Notes: generated by a model from the sequence alone, not told the origin. Positions 28,128 through 37,512 are shown, counted from the first letter of the stretch. The stretch is DNA of 64,000 nt from Psychrobacter sp. Cmf 22.2 (GCF_001921745.1 NZ_MRYA01000003.1:248001-312000); one strand, 5' to 3'. Numbers and translations are program-made.

Positions 28128-29144
28128 ATGATGGCTGATTCCCATAACAGTGAGTCCAATAGCAGTCAGTTTATTAACCATGCCTCTAAATGGCAGCGTC
28201 TATATCCGCAGTCTGATAATGTGGTTGCCAATGTAGATAGCGTTGTCATTACCCCAGACAACCGCGGGATGGCTTATGGAGATGGTTTCTTTACTACCAT
28301 CGGTGTCATCGATGGCTCGATATTATGGCCAGAGTATCATTATCAAAGACTGCTCTCTCATGCCCATGCATTACAATTAGCTATCGATAGCGACTCGCTA
28401 CTCGCCACTTTGCAAGCCCACGCTCAGCAGCTACAACAAGGCGTAATAAAAGTCATCGTCACGCGTGCTGTACAAGCTGTACGCGGTTATGGTTTTGCAG
28501 CGAATGTGGATGCTAGCCCTTGCGAGGTTTGGTGTAAAGCAATCGCTATGACTATCGATACCGCGCAGCATACCTATCTACCAGATGGGAACAGTGTATT
28601 GATACAACCTACGACATCGGCGGTATGTCTAACTGCGCAACTTGCTTGCTTGCCGCCGCCGTTAGCGGGTCTCAAAAGCCTTAATCGACTGGATAATGTG
28701 CTGGCGAGCGGTGAGCTCCAACGTCTTAAAGCCAAATCGTTAGAATCTGAGGTAGAACTAGATGCTGGTGAAGGGTTGGCCATTGGTGAAGGATTACTGC
28801 GCGATATGAGCGGTAGCTGGGTGGAAGGCACGATAAGCAATGTCTTTTATCAATTATCTAGCACTCAATTAACTGACTCTAACGATAATGCCAATTACTC
28901 TGATAATTCTCTATCAACAGGTCAGTGGTTTACACCGCCGTTGACGCAATCCGGTGTCGCTGGAGTGATGCGTCAAGTCATTATTGATGCTTTCGCTAAG
29001 ACCAAGACGCCAGTGATTGTGCGCGCGTTAAATGATGATGATTTGCTAGATTTAACCCAGATGTTTTTTTGTAATGCTTTGCGCGGGGTGATGCCAGTGA
29101 CAAGTTTGGCTTTGTTGTCGGGAGAAGTAGTAGAGTTTGGTTAG
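28128..29144 (+). CDS. pabC: Aminodeoxychorismate lyase PabC
   Basis: PLP-dependent fold-type IV lyase that makes 4-aminobenzoate for folate. GMAYGDGFFTTIGV is the N-terminal signature, the PLP lysine lies in GLKSLNRLDNVLA, and the cofactor-phosphate loop is VEGTISNVFY. About 338 residues is longer than usual (about 270) because of polar insertions near 198-225 and 245-262. In related genomes pabC is followed directly by mltG and tmk; here a minus-strand DpnI cassette intervenes. Confidence 0.93.
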   Translation: MMADSHNSESNSSQFINHASKWQRLYPQSDNVVANVDSVVITPDNRGMAYGDGFFTTIGVIDGSILWPEYHYQRLLSHAHALQLAIDSDSLLATLQAHAQQLQQGVIKVIVTRAVQAVRGYGFAANVDASPCEVWCKAIAMTIDTAQHTYLPDGNSVLIQPTTSAVCLTAQLACLPPPLAGLKSLNRLDNVLASGELQRLKAKSLESEVELDAGEGLAIGEGLLRDMSGSWVEGTISNVFYQLSSTQLTDSNDNANYSDNSLSTGQWFTPPLTQSGVAGVMRQVIIDAFAKTKTPVIVRALNDDDLLDLTQMFFCNALRGVMPVTSLALLSGEVVEFG

Positions 29145-29148
29145 TCGA

Positions 29149-29340
29149 TTACTCTTCTGCAAATATAATAAATTTGGTATCGAGCATATCATCAGGATAT
29201 AACACAATATCTTCGTTTCTATATTTTTCGCTCGCTTTTAATATAGCAGTTTCGCCATCCTCGGCAGTTACTTCTATTAGAGCGCTCATCGTTTCTATGA
29301 CCTCTATTTGATAAGTTCTCAAGCCTTTTTTATCTGACAT
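29149..29340 (-). CDS. DpnD/PcfM-like small protein
   Basis: 63 residues with the pattern TYQIEVIETMSALIEVTAEDGETAI and the ending YRNEDIVLYPDDM, which match the DpnD/PcfM-type domain. DpnD is the second gene of the pneumococcal DpnI locus; its role is unknown. A strong GAGGAAA ribosome site precedes the ATG. It lies about 150 bp downstream of the DpnI endonuclease gene on the same strand. Its stop is 4 bp from that of pabC, which is convergent with it. Confidence 0.85.
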   Translation of the reverse strand: MSDKKGLRTYQIEVIETMSALIEVTAEDGETAILKASEKYRNEDIVLYPDDMLDTKFIIFAEE

Positions 29341-29488
29341 TACTTTCCTCTCTTATTTTAAGTCAATATATTTAACATTATGCTTTTTAACATCGCAAAA
29401 AGTCTTAGAAGAAGTGATCGTCTTTTGTTACGTGGACTTGTGCAATAGAAGAGGACAGCCTAAACCTGAGCGGTATAACGAGACGCGA
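29341..29488. other. Gap between the dpnI-type genes
   Basis: 148 bp of AT-rich sequence between the endonuclease stop and the DpnD-like start. No clear terminator, so the two genes may be co-transcribed. Confidence 0.4.
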
Positions 29489-30253
29489 TTAGTATAATTT
29501 TCGATAGTGCCCACGACCCAAAAACTCAATAATGCCTTTATCGCGAAGAACTTGTAATTGCTGGCGGATTTTATCGTCAACGTGGTTGTTATCAGGGTGT
29601 TTGAGCTGGAGCTCATTGGTAAAAGAATAAACCTGCTGCAAAGAAAACTTGTCATCAAGTCTATCGATACACTGCCAAACATCTAACGTCCAACCACGTG
29701 TCTGCTGTGTTTGCTCACGTAAAAACAAGGTCTTTTGAAACTGCTGGGTGACATTTGCGCGTGCTACGACTTTCTGGTCTTTGACTAAAAACACTTTTCC
29801 TGATTCTGGTACTTTACGCAAGTCGATATTGCAGCCGACCCAACCTGCGCGTTTGGCAGTTATTGATAAAGGTTTACGTTTTACAATCATATCCGGCTTA
29901 AAAAAATGCTTAGGAATGATCAAAAAACTATTAACGGTGCATTCTTTGGAGTAAGTCAAAAAGAAAAAACTTGGGTTATCGTCACTATTGATACGTTCAA
30001 TCATGGTTTTATAAGCACCATCATTGATGATATTGCTTAATTTTGCCTTTTTACTTTTTAGTTCATATTGCTCGTCACAGTTTGAACAATAAAAATCAGC
30101 GACCGGCCTGCCATTAGCAAATTCAAATAACGGCTGAGTGCTACAGTTGGGGCAGTAACCATTGTTTTTCACCCATGCCTCACTGAGTACCCGAATCTTT
30201 TGAGCCTGAGAGTTATAGTTTTTAGCAAGGCTTTGATCGAAATGTAGATTCAT
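29489..30253 (-). CDS. dpnC: DpnI-type methyl-directed restriction endonuclease
   Basis: 254 residues, the same length as DpnI of Streptococcus pneumoniae, which cuts GATC only when the adenine is methylated. The catalytic PD-(D/E)xK residues D53, E64 and K66 stand in GRPVADFYC and EQYELKSKK, at the same positions as in DpnI. The zinc-binding cysteines C34-x2-C37 and C56-x2-C59 surround the site. The middle region shares FFFLTYSKE and ITAKRAGWVGCNIDL with DpnI. The C-terminal winged helix, which also reads the methylated site in DpnI, ends IIEFLGRGHYRKLY. No cognate methylase is needed or seen. The host must lack Dam-type GATC methylation; that is inference. Confidence 0.95.
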   Translation of the reverse strand: MNLHFDQSLAKNYNSQAQKIRVLSEAWVKNNGYCPNCSTQPLFEFANGRPVADFYCSNCDEQYELKSKKAKLSNIINDGAYKTMIERINSDDNPSFFFLTYSKECTVNSFLIIPKHFFKPDMIVKRKPLSITAKRAGWVGCNIDLRKVPESGKVFLVKDQKVVARANVTQQFQKTLFLREQTQQTRGWTLDVWQCIDRLDDKFSLQQVYSFTNELQLKHPDNNHVDDKIRQQLQVLRDKGIIEFLGRGHYRKLY

Positions 30254-30429
30254 AATCAGTTTTTATTATTAATAAAAGGATGTAGACGTATCAACCCCAA
30301 TAAAAGGTATTAATATTAAGCCATATAACTTAGCCTAAATGCCAAGTTAATCGATAAGCTAAACAAATAACATTGAAAAGCACACGGTTCAATGCTAAAT
30401 TCTAGCAAACATCTGCCTCGCGAGTTGCC

Positions 30430-31695
30430 ATGAGCAAGCCTACACCTGAAACGCCTCCTGAACGTCCTAATGATACTCCATCAGACAAGCGAGACGGCAC
30501 TATTAACGACCCTGCTAAGACATCTCAAGACACTGAGACTGACGACAAAGCACCAGCGACAGATATTTCTTTGGTCAATGGTCAAAACACCCCGCGCGAG
30601 TACAAAAAAGACAACCAGTCGTTTTTTATGCAGCGTGGTTATCAGATTCTATTGGTATTGGGACTGATTGCTGCCTTTTTATTGGTGATGGTTTATCAAA
30701 CGTTGTTTGGTCGTATCGAGCAGCCCAAGCAAAAGGTGACGATTGAACAGGGCGACACTTATTATGGCTTGCTTCCGCAGTGGCAACAGCAAATCCCGCT
30801 GTTTTCTGCCAGCATTGCCAAGTTTTATATCAAGTCGCAAGTAGATGCACCGCTGCATGCAGGTATCTATCAATTGCCAGAGAACCCGACGATAGCAGAA
30901 GCATTGCACGTCTTGCAACAAGGTGCGAAGGTGGCGATGGTAAAAGTACAAGTCATCGAAGGCAAAACCGCTAAAGACTTGTATCAAAATCTACGCGACA
31001 ACCCAGGTATCAAAAAAGAAGTACTGACCGCCGATAGTGACAATGCCAGTATCGCAAAAGCGCTGGATTTGGTGGGTATACTGCCTGACTCAGTGACCAA
31101 TAGCGACGACCCTATTGTTAGCTACAATCTTGAAGGTTGGTTCACTCCTGATACCTATTATTATGGCGAAGATGCCAGTGACAAGCAGGTGTTGACTGAT
31201 CTATATAAGCGCCAGCAGCAAGCATTGACCCTAGCTTGGGAAAACCGTGCACCAGACTTGCCGTATAAGACGCCTTATGAAGCATTGATTATGGCCTCTA
31301 TCATCGAAAAAGAGACCAGTGTGCCTGAAGAGCGTGAGCTGGTGGCCGCCGTATTCACCAATCGATTGAATAAAGGGATGCGCATGCAGACGGATCCGAC
31401 CATTATTTATGGCATGGGTAGCCGCTACGATGGCAATATTCGCCGTCAAGACATCGATGAGAAAACATCGTATAACACTTATCAGATTGATGGTTTGCCG
31501 CCCACGCCTATCGCCCTGCCATCTGCTGCTTCTATCGAAGCCACATTACACCCAGCTGATAGCGAAGCCTTATATTTTGTGGCAACAGGCAATGGAGGTC
31601 ATAAGTTTACCAATAGCTTGGACGAGCATAACCAAGCGGTAAGAGACTACTTAAAAGTCATGCGTGAAAGAAAGTCCCAAATACCGCCAGAGTAA
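30430..31695 (+). CDS. mltG: Endolytic murein transglycosylase MltG
   Basis: Inner-membrane lytic transglycosylase of the YceG family that cuts nascent glycan strands. A charged N-terminal cytoplasmic tail of about 70 residues, longer than usual, precedes one membrane helix (about 75-95). Then come a LysM-like region and the catalytic domain with IEKETSVPEERELVAAVF, where the first Glu is the family's catalytic acid. NRLNKGMRMQTDPTIIYG follows. It is paired with tmk downstream, as in many gammaproteobacteria. Confidence 0.95.
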   Translation: MSKPTPETPPERPNDTPSDKRDGTINDPAKTSQDTETDDKAPATDISLVNGQNTPREYKKDNQSFFMQRGYQILLVLGLIAAFLLVMVYQTLFGRIEQPKQKVTIEQGDTYYGLLPQWQQQIPLFSASIAKFYIKSQVDAPLHAGIYQLPENPTIAEALHVLQQGAKVAMVKVQVIEGKTAKDLYQNLRDNPGIKKEVLTADSDNASIAKALDLVGILPDSVTNSDDPIVSYNLEGWFTPDTYYYGEDASDKQVLTDLYKRQQQALTLAWENRAPDLPYKTPYEALIMASIIEKETSVPEERELVAAVFTNRLNKGMRMQTDPTIIYGMGSRYDGNIRRQDIDEKTSYNTYQIDGLPPTPIALPSAASIEATLHPADSEALYFVATGNGGHKFTNSLDEHNQAVRDYLKVMRERKSQIPPE

Positions 31696-31796
31696 GAGAG
31701 TAGCAACGAGTCTTGGTTACGAGTGTTAAAGGCTCGATAGCCATTTTTATTTTGCATAAAAATAAGTAAAACAATTTTGAAATACAAGGCAATACC

Positions 31797-32504
31797 ATGT
31801 CAGTACCCATAAACACACAAGCAACCCAACTGGCTATTCAAAAAGGAGCGTCCGACATAAAAACACTGAGCAAGAATGGACGCTTTATCAGCTTTGAGGG
31901 TACCGAAGGTGTGGGCAAAACAACCGCTATCGAGCAGCTTTGCACGCGTTTAGAAACGGCGGGTATTGACTATCTACGGACACGTGAGCCTGGCGGTAGT
32001 CCATTCGCTGAGCGTCTGCGTGCTATTTTATTAGACCCTACGACCGACATCAACGATGACACTGAGCTGTTGCTATTGTTTGCCGCTCGCTGCGATCATA
32101 TTCAGCAAGTGATTGTCCCAGCATTACAACGCGGTACTTGGGTCATCTGTGATCGCTTTACGGACTCTACTATTGCCTACCAAGGCTTTGGTCGTGCGCA
32201 GGGTAATAGTGAGGTATTAGCAAAAATTGAGACGCTTATTGCACAGTTTGTCCCAAGGCTGCCTGAGCTGACACTTTGGCTTGATTTACCTGTGCTCGAG
32301 GGCATGAGCCGTGCAGGTAAACGTAGTGCGGCTGACCGCTTTGAGCAGCAAGCAATGGAGTTTTTTACCCAAGTGCACGTAGGGTTTACTGCGCTTGCTG
32401 CCGCGCACCCTGAGCGTATTCGTCGCATTGATGCGTCAGGCACTGCCAAGGAGGTTAGCGCGCGTATTTGGCAAGCGGTTGAGTCGCAGTTTGGGCTTGT
32501 TTAG
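31797..32504 (+). CDS. tmk: Thymidylate kinase Tmk
   Basis: Phosphorylates dTMP to dTDP. P-loop GTEGVGKT near residue 36, the DRx motif at ICDRFTDSTIAYQGFGR, and a LID-type sequence RAGKRSAADRFEQQ. An N-terminal extension of about 27 residues precedes the conserved core (GRFISFEGTEG). No internal Met fits the core start better. It ends the pabC-mltG-tmk cluster; no holB follows. Confidence 0.94.
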   Translation: MSVPINTQATQLAIQKGASDIKTLSKNGRFISFEGTEGVGKTTAIEQLCTRLETAGIDYLRTREPGGSPFAERLRAILLDPTTDINDDTELLLLFAARCDHIQQVIVPALQRGTWVICDRFTDSTIAYQGFGRAQGNSEVLAKIETLIAQFVPRLPELTLWLDLPVLEGMSRAGKRSAADRFEQQAMEFFTQVHVGFTALAAAHPERIRRIDASGTAKEVSARIWQAVESQFGLV

Positions 32505-32541
32505 GATGTTTGTAAGCGTGTAGCGTTTATAGCTACTCTTA

Positions 32542-32694
32542 TATAGTCGTTACTAAATAAAAGAGATGCACTGCATAGATTCGCTAGACTGGTACAAATT
32601 TTTCTTGCGTGCTGTGCTTGCGCAGACAGATGCGGCAAAAAATTTATCCCAGTCTCGCTGTATCTTTTGTATATTGACCTGACTGTAGTCTATA
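32542..32694 (+). repeat. Palindromic intergenic element, copy C
   Basis: Begins TATAGTCGTTACTAAATAAA and ends GTCTATA. The core at 32588-32653 runs from ACTGGTACAAAT through CAGACAGATGC to TTATCCCAGT. It is in the reverse orientation of copy A, and the flanking AGTCTCGCTGTATC is the exact complement of copy A's flank. A short insertion (GTAGTC) lies near the right end. Confidence 0.75.
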
Positions 32695-32705
32695 ACCTAC
32701 TAAAC

Positions 32706-32736
32706 AAAAACCCCAGCTTTAATGGCTGGGGTTTTT
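32706..32736. terminator. Bidirectional terminator between tmk and the antiporter gene
   Basis: Stem AAAAACCCCAGC/GCTGGGGTTTTT with a 7-nt loop. Confidence 0.9.
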
Positions 32737-32791
32737 TATGGCATTAAGATAAATTGCTGCTATGAAAAACTGACGTTACTGTTTATCTGGA

Positions 32792-35125
32792 CTATTTATC
32801 CGCATTGTCCGGTCTCTTATTTAAGGTTGTATCAACGGAGTCGGCGCTATCATCACTATCAGCAGCTTTGTTAGAAGCCGTATTTTTGTCTGTATCAGGT
32901 AGACGATTTGGATCAAGCGAGCCTTTTTTATTCTTGGGTGCGCTGCCACTACCGTTGGCATTGGCTTTTAACGCGGCGACTGAGCTTGATGTTTTTTGCG
33001 CGGGCTTTGTAGTCTCAGTGGCTTTATTAGCGGCTTTAGATGCTGAGACGACAGTCTCTTGACTATTAGCTACAGAGCTACCTGGTTTCTCTTTAGCGGC
33101 CGAGACATCTGACTCTGCTGGCGGCTCTGTTACTGATGCAGCATTCGACTGAGTCGGTTGACTTTGTCTCTGATCACCTAACTCAGTTTTGGTTGCTGTA
33201 GCATTGTCCTGCTTCAATTCATCGCCTACTTCTTCAATCATCTCTTTTTCTTTGCGTTTTTCAGGCGCTTTTGAGTTGGCTTCAAAATGTGCATCAGCGA
33301 CGGCGCGTGCTTGTACTTGCTTGTCAGTGACATCTACAGGCTTTGGCTGTATATCGTCGTCGACGACCAAAGCGACCAGCTTACGATCACGGGGTACATT
33401 GCCATCGAATTTGTCCGTAATCACACTAAGCTTGCCTTCTTTATCGAGCGTATATAGAGGGACAAATTGCTTGTTATCCGCTTTATATTGCTCAAAGCTA
33501 TAACTGTCAGTGATATTGGTAATCTTGATACGCGCCTTTTTAGATAGCATGCTGGCAAGCTTGGTATAAGTGACGTCTTTGCCAAACAGCCACTGTGAGT
33601 GGAAATTTGCCTGTTTAGTATCACGTTCATTTTTGACTTTTTCATCGCTGAACTTTAGACGAAATATTTTTTGTTCACCAAACTCATGACGGTAGTGTAT
33701 CTCAGATAAGGTGTTTAGCTCTTTATCTGTACTCATAGCAAACAGATGGCCGATACCGATTAAGTCGAGATGATGGTCGGCGTGATCCGAGACTGGGTTA
33801 CCAAAGTAAGTGCGTAGGCCACTCATACGAGCACCGGCAATATTGGTATAGTTATTGTGCGCCACGATCACATCAAACCCTTGATCTCGTAAAGACGTCG
33901 CTACTAACAACGCGATTGGGTTTGAGCCGACGACCAAAATACCGTTGGTGGCAGGCTCACGTACACCCAGCAAATTACCGACCATTTTTGCGCCCAAGCC
34001 TTGAATCATGACCGTACCGATGATGACCATAAAGACCAGCGGTACTAATAGCTCAACACCTTGAATGTCGTACTCTTGCAGACGAATGGCAAACAGCGAT
34101 GAGATGGCGGCAGCGACGATACCACGTGGACCAATCCAGCTAATCATCAGCTTTTCGTTGGTCTTTAGGTTGGAGCCAATAGAAGACGCCCAAACGGATA
34201 GTGGACGTGCGATGAACATTACGATTGCCAGCAATATAATCCCTGCAAAACCTACGCTCATAAGACTTGCCAGCTCTACACGAGCCGCAAGAATAATGAA
34301 TAATACAGAGATTAATAAAACAGTCAACGATTCGTTAAATTCCAAAATCGTATCGCGCGGGAAGTTTGGCCAGTTTGCCAGTGCCACGCCAAGTACGGTC
34401 ACGGTTAAGAGGCCAGACTCATGCTCTAAATGGTTCGATATCGAAAATAATACTAAGACAAAGGCAAGGGTAAAGACATTACGTAAAAACTCAGGCACCA
34501 TATGACGACGCATTAAGAATGCTAATACCCAAGCGCCCGCCATACCGAGTGCTGTTGCTAAAACGACAATCTTGGCAAACAATAAAAAGCTACTGGCTTC
34601 ACCGCCTGAGATGATGTACTCGTACACCAATACTACCGCAATCGCGCCGATAGGATCGATGATGATACCTTCCCACTTGAGAATATTAGAGATGGTCTTA
34701 TTTGGCCGTACACTACGTAGTAACGGCATAATCACCGTTGGCCCAGTCACGCAAACCAAAGCACCAAATAATAACGCGATTAGAGGGTCAACATCGAATA
34801 ACAGATAGGTCGATAGTGCCACTACCGCAATGGTAATAATCACCCCGATTGACACCAGCATCTGCACCACGGTTCCATGCTGCTTGATTTCATCAAACTC
34901 AAGTGTCAACGAGCCTTCAAACAAAATAATGGCCACACCCAAAGAGATAATAGGGAACATAAGCTCGCCTAAAACCAAATCAGGGTCAAAGTAACCCAAT
35001 ACTGGACCGACAATAATGCCGATCAGCAACAAAAACAAAATGGACGGTTGCTTTAAGTACCAAGCCAACCATTGGGCCGCGATGCCGATCCCAACCACGC
35101 CGGATAACAGTAGGGCGGTATCCAT
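32792..35125 (-). CDS. CPA1-family cation:proton antiporter with a long C-terminal tail
   Basis: 777 residues. About twelve membrane segments in residues 1-390 form an NhaP-like antiporter core, with LFGALVCVTGPTVIMPLL, KWEGIIIDPIGAIAVVLV and ISWIGPRGIVAAAIS. A TrkA-N-like Rossmann region follows (about 395-520, GILVVGSNPIALLVATSLRDQG), which suggests nucleotide control. Residues about 600-777 form a disordered tail rich in Lys, Ala, Ser, Asp and Thr. Whether it carries Na+ or K+ is open. A good AAAGGA stands before the ATG. It is monocistronic. Confidence 0.88.
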   Translation of the reverse strand: MDTALLLSGVVGIGIAAQWLAWYLKQPSILFLLLIGIIVGPVLGYFDPDLVLGELMFPIISLGVAIILFEGSLTLEFDEIKQHGTVVQMLVSIGVIITIAVVALSTYLLFDVDPLIALLFGALVCVTGPTVIMPLLRSVRPNKTISNILKWEGIIIDPIGAIAVVLVYEYIISGGEASSFLLFAKIVVLATALGMAGAWVLAFLMRRHMVPEFLRNVFTLAFVLVLFSISNHLEHESGLLTVTVLGVALANWPNFPRDTILEFNESLTVLLISVLFIILAARVELASLMSVGFAGIILLAIVMFIARPLSVWASSIGSNLKTNEKLMISWIGPRGIVAAAISSLFAIRLQEYDIQGVELLVPLVFMVIIGTVMIQGLGAKMVGNLLGVREPATNGILVVGSNPIALLVATSLRDQGFDVIVAHNNYTNIAGARMSGLRTYFGNPVSDHADHHLDLIGIGHLFAMSTDKELNTLSEIHYRHEFGEQKIFRLKFSDEKVKNERDTKQANFHSQWLFGKDVTYTKLASMLSKKARIKITNITDSYSFEQYKADNKQFVPLYTLDKEGKLSVITDKFDGNVPRDRKLVALVVDDDIQPKPVDVTDKQVQARAVADAHFEANSKAPEKRKEKEMIEEVGDELKQDNATATKTELGDQRQSQPTQSNAASVTEPPAESDVSAAKEKPGSSVANSQETVVSASKAANKATETTKPAQKTSSSVAALKANANGSGSAPKNKKGSLDPNRLPDTDKNTASNKAADSDDSADSVDTTLNKRPDNADK

Positions 35126-35910
35126 AAATTAATCCTTTTATAAGCTTGTCATACTGTACATACGTTAAGGGGCGCTCACAATCTAACAATGGCTTCTTGC
35201 AAACGTCAAATAGACCCTAAGACTATGATAGTAAATGGTTATTGCAAACGGTTATAACGGTTTTATTTATTACTATTGGTTATCATACAGGGGTAATCAT
35301 GCCATATAGTGCAATCGGCAAAAATAGTAGTAGAAATCTATATAATAGGAAAAAGCGTTCAAAAACAGCTATAAGTCATCTTATAATGCTCAAACAGATA
35401 GGGCAAACCAATAGAAATAAAGATTGTCATTTGACAACTTTGTAAAAATAGCATAATTTTAAATGCAAACTTTTGTTTGTTAATAGATTTATTTGGTTTG
35501 TTATCATACCATGATTTAATTTAGCTTGTGTGAAACGTACTTTACGTATAAGCATATCGAGCTACTAGCAGCAGTAGTAAATGCCAGTATAAGTGAACAC
35601 CTTATAAACCGATTTTTTCTATACTCGTTTAGGTAACTCATCCACGCATAAAGAAGCAGGCACATAGCTATGAAGAATGTTCTACTGCATAATATAAATA
35701 GGATAAACGTGTAAATACGATAAAAATATAGTCAGCTCAATATAAAAAAGTTACAGTGGGACTGGTATAAATTTTATGAAGCCTTTACCAACTAGCGAGA
35801 TGAGCAAGAGGGTTTGCACCAGTCACGCGTCATATGATTGTGTATCCATTTTATTTAGTATTTACTATAGAAGCCAAAATGATTGAACGTTTAAAATGGA
35901 GAATAACAAG
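35126..35910. other. Antiporter/Do-protease divergent intergenic region
   Basis: 785 bp without a credible gene. A 67-codon open frame at 35242-35445 lacks a ribosome site and sensible composition. Palindromic element copy D fills 35727-35869, just before the protease gene. Confidence 0.45.
35727..35869 (-). repeat. Palindromic intergenic element, copy D
   Basis: Begins TATAGTCAGCTCAATATAAA and ends TTTACTATA. The core is 35761-35823. It is co-linear with copy A over its full length, although the centre is diverged. It ends 41 bp before the protease start. Confidence 0.72.
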
Positions 35911-37368
35911 ATGAAGGGCCAATCACTATCTCATCCGCTACAGCGCAAACTACAACGCAGTATACTGACAGCTATGCTAAGTACAGCGATGACCACAAGT
36001 GTCAGCGCATTAGCTATCAGTGCTATGACTGCCTCTAGTGCGCAAGCTGCCGTCATTACTACTGACTTCTCTGATCTTGTACAGCAAGTAACGCCAGGCG
36101 TGGCGCGGGTCAACGTAACCAAGACTGTCAGTGAAGCTGAGCTGGCCAAAGCTCAAACTGCTGACTTATTGCGCAAGTTCTTTGGTGATCGCGTACGTAT
36201 CCCTGAACAGGCGGTGACACCAACGATTGAACATGCTTATGGTACCGCGTTTTTTGTGACCTCTAACGGTTATATGCTGACCAATCATCATGTAGTAGAA
36301 GGCGCAGATAACATTACGGTCACTTTAAATGACCGTACAGAGCTTGATGCAACGCTGATTGGGAGTGATGAGCGCTCAGATGTAGCCGTATTAAAAGTAT
36401 CAGGTAGGCAGTTTCCAGCGCTACCTATTGGTGACTCTAATCTTATAAAAGTTGGTGAGCCTGTATTGGCGATTGGCTCACCATTCGGCTTTGATTACTC
36501 AGCATCCGCCGGCATTGTGAGTGCTAAGTCACGCAGCTTCTCACGCGAGACCAGTGTGCCTTTTATCCAAACAGATGTAGCGCTCAACCCTGGTAATTCT
36601 GGCGGGCCATTATTTAACCAGCGCGGTGAAGTCATCGGTATCAACTCACGGATATTTAGTGGTACAGGAGGCTACATGGGATTGTCGTTTTCAATCCCAA
36701 TAGATGCGGCGATGGATATTTATGAGCAGCTCAAATCTAACGGTGAAGTGGCGCGTGCTTACTTAGGCATCTATCCACAGGACATCGACCGTAACTTGGC
36801 CGAGGTCTATCAGTTGGCACGGCCACAAGGTGCGCTTTTGACCCGCGTATCGCCAGATTCACCTGCACAAAAGGCGGGACTCAAAACAGGTGATATTATT
36901 TTGCAGTATAACGATAGCAAAATCATGCGAGCATCAGACCTATTAAATCTCATCAATCGCGCGCATCCCAATGATACTTTTCGCGCACAAGTACAACGTA
37001 ATGGTAAGCAGTTGACTGTCTCAGGCAAGCTTAGTCAGGCTCCAAGTGATGTCCAAGCCCAGGGCCGTGATCAGCAAAACAACGAGGTGCGTGTAGGTCT
37101 GCGTCTGCGTAACCTCACGCCAGATGAGCAAGCGGAGCTTGCAACCGATGATAAGACTGGCGTACTCGTTACCGCTGTTGATCCAACAGGACTGGCTGCG
37201 CGTTCAGGTATCATGGCAGGGGATATCGTTACCAATTTGCATCAAAAACCCATAGCCAGTGCAAGCGATTTCTCTGATGCTATCTCGTCGCTACCGACTA
37301 AAGGCGTGGTGACGATTGAAGTGATGCGTCAAGGGATACCAGCGATTATCGGACTGCGTATCGAGTAG
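35911..37368 (+). CDS. Do-family periplasmic serine protease (DegP/DegQ/MucD type)
   Basis: About 485 residues. The N-terminus is long and hydrophobic with a signal sequence ending SSAQA near residue 45. A trypsin-like domain has the triad His in TNHHVVEGA, Asp in RSDVAVLKV and Ser in NPGNSGGPL. It is followed by two PDZ domains (from YLGIYPQDIDRNLA and from VGLRLRNLTPDEQ). It degrades or chaperones misfolded envelope proteins. I prefer ATG 35911, with GGAG nine bases before it, over ATG 35896. A downstream terminator is present. Exact assignment to DegP, DegQ or MucD is uncertain. Confidence 0.93.
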   Translation: MKGQSLSHPLQRKLQRSILTAMLSTAMTTSVSALAISAMTASSAQAAVITTDFSDLVQQVTPGVARVNVTKTVSEAELAKAQTADLLRKFFGDRVRIPEQAVTPTIEHAYGTAFFVTSNGYMLTNHHVVEGADNITVTLNDRTELDATLIGSDERSDVAVLKVSGRQFPALPIGDSNLIKVGEPVLAIGSPFGFDYSASAGIVSAKSRSFSRETSVPFIQTDVALNPGNSGGPLFNQRGEVIGINSRIFSGTGGYMGLSFSIPIDAAMDIYEQLKSNGEVARAYLGIYPQDIDRNLAEVYQLARPQGALLTRVSPDSPAQKAGLKTGDIILQYNDSKIMRASDLLNLINRAHPNDTFRAQVQRNGKQLTVSGKLSQAPSDVQAQGRDQQNNEVRVGLRLRNLTPDEQAELATDDKTGVLVTAVDPTGLAARSGIMAGDIVTNLHQKPIASASDFSDAISSLPTKGVVTIEVMRQGIPAIIGLRIE

Positions 37369-37389
37369 GGCCAATTATAACAACTGGTC

Positions 37390-37452
37390 ATAAAGGGTCG
37401 TCAAAGAGACTTGTTTATCATCGACGTCGCCCTTTATAATGGCTGGTTTTTT
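37390..37452 (+). terminator. Terminator after the Do-family protease
   Basis: Inverted repeat ATAAAGGG/CCCTTTAT (37390-37397 and 37430-37437) within a longer imperfect stem, followed by TTTTTT at 37447-37452. Confidence 0.6.
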
Positions 37453-37512
37453 GATTTTAGTCAGAATCAGTATTTCTTTATTTTTGTACGTCTATATTAC
37501 AGCTAGGTATTC

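Noticed and set aside
35242..35445. 67-codon plus-strand open frame in the antiporter/protease gap
   Set aside because: No ribosome site and a random-looking, Lys/Asn/Thr-rich product; probably non-coding.
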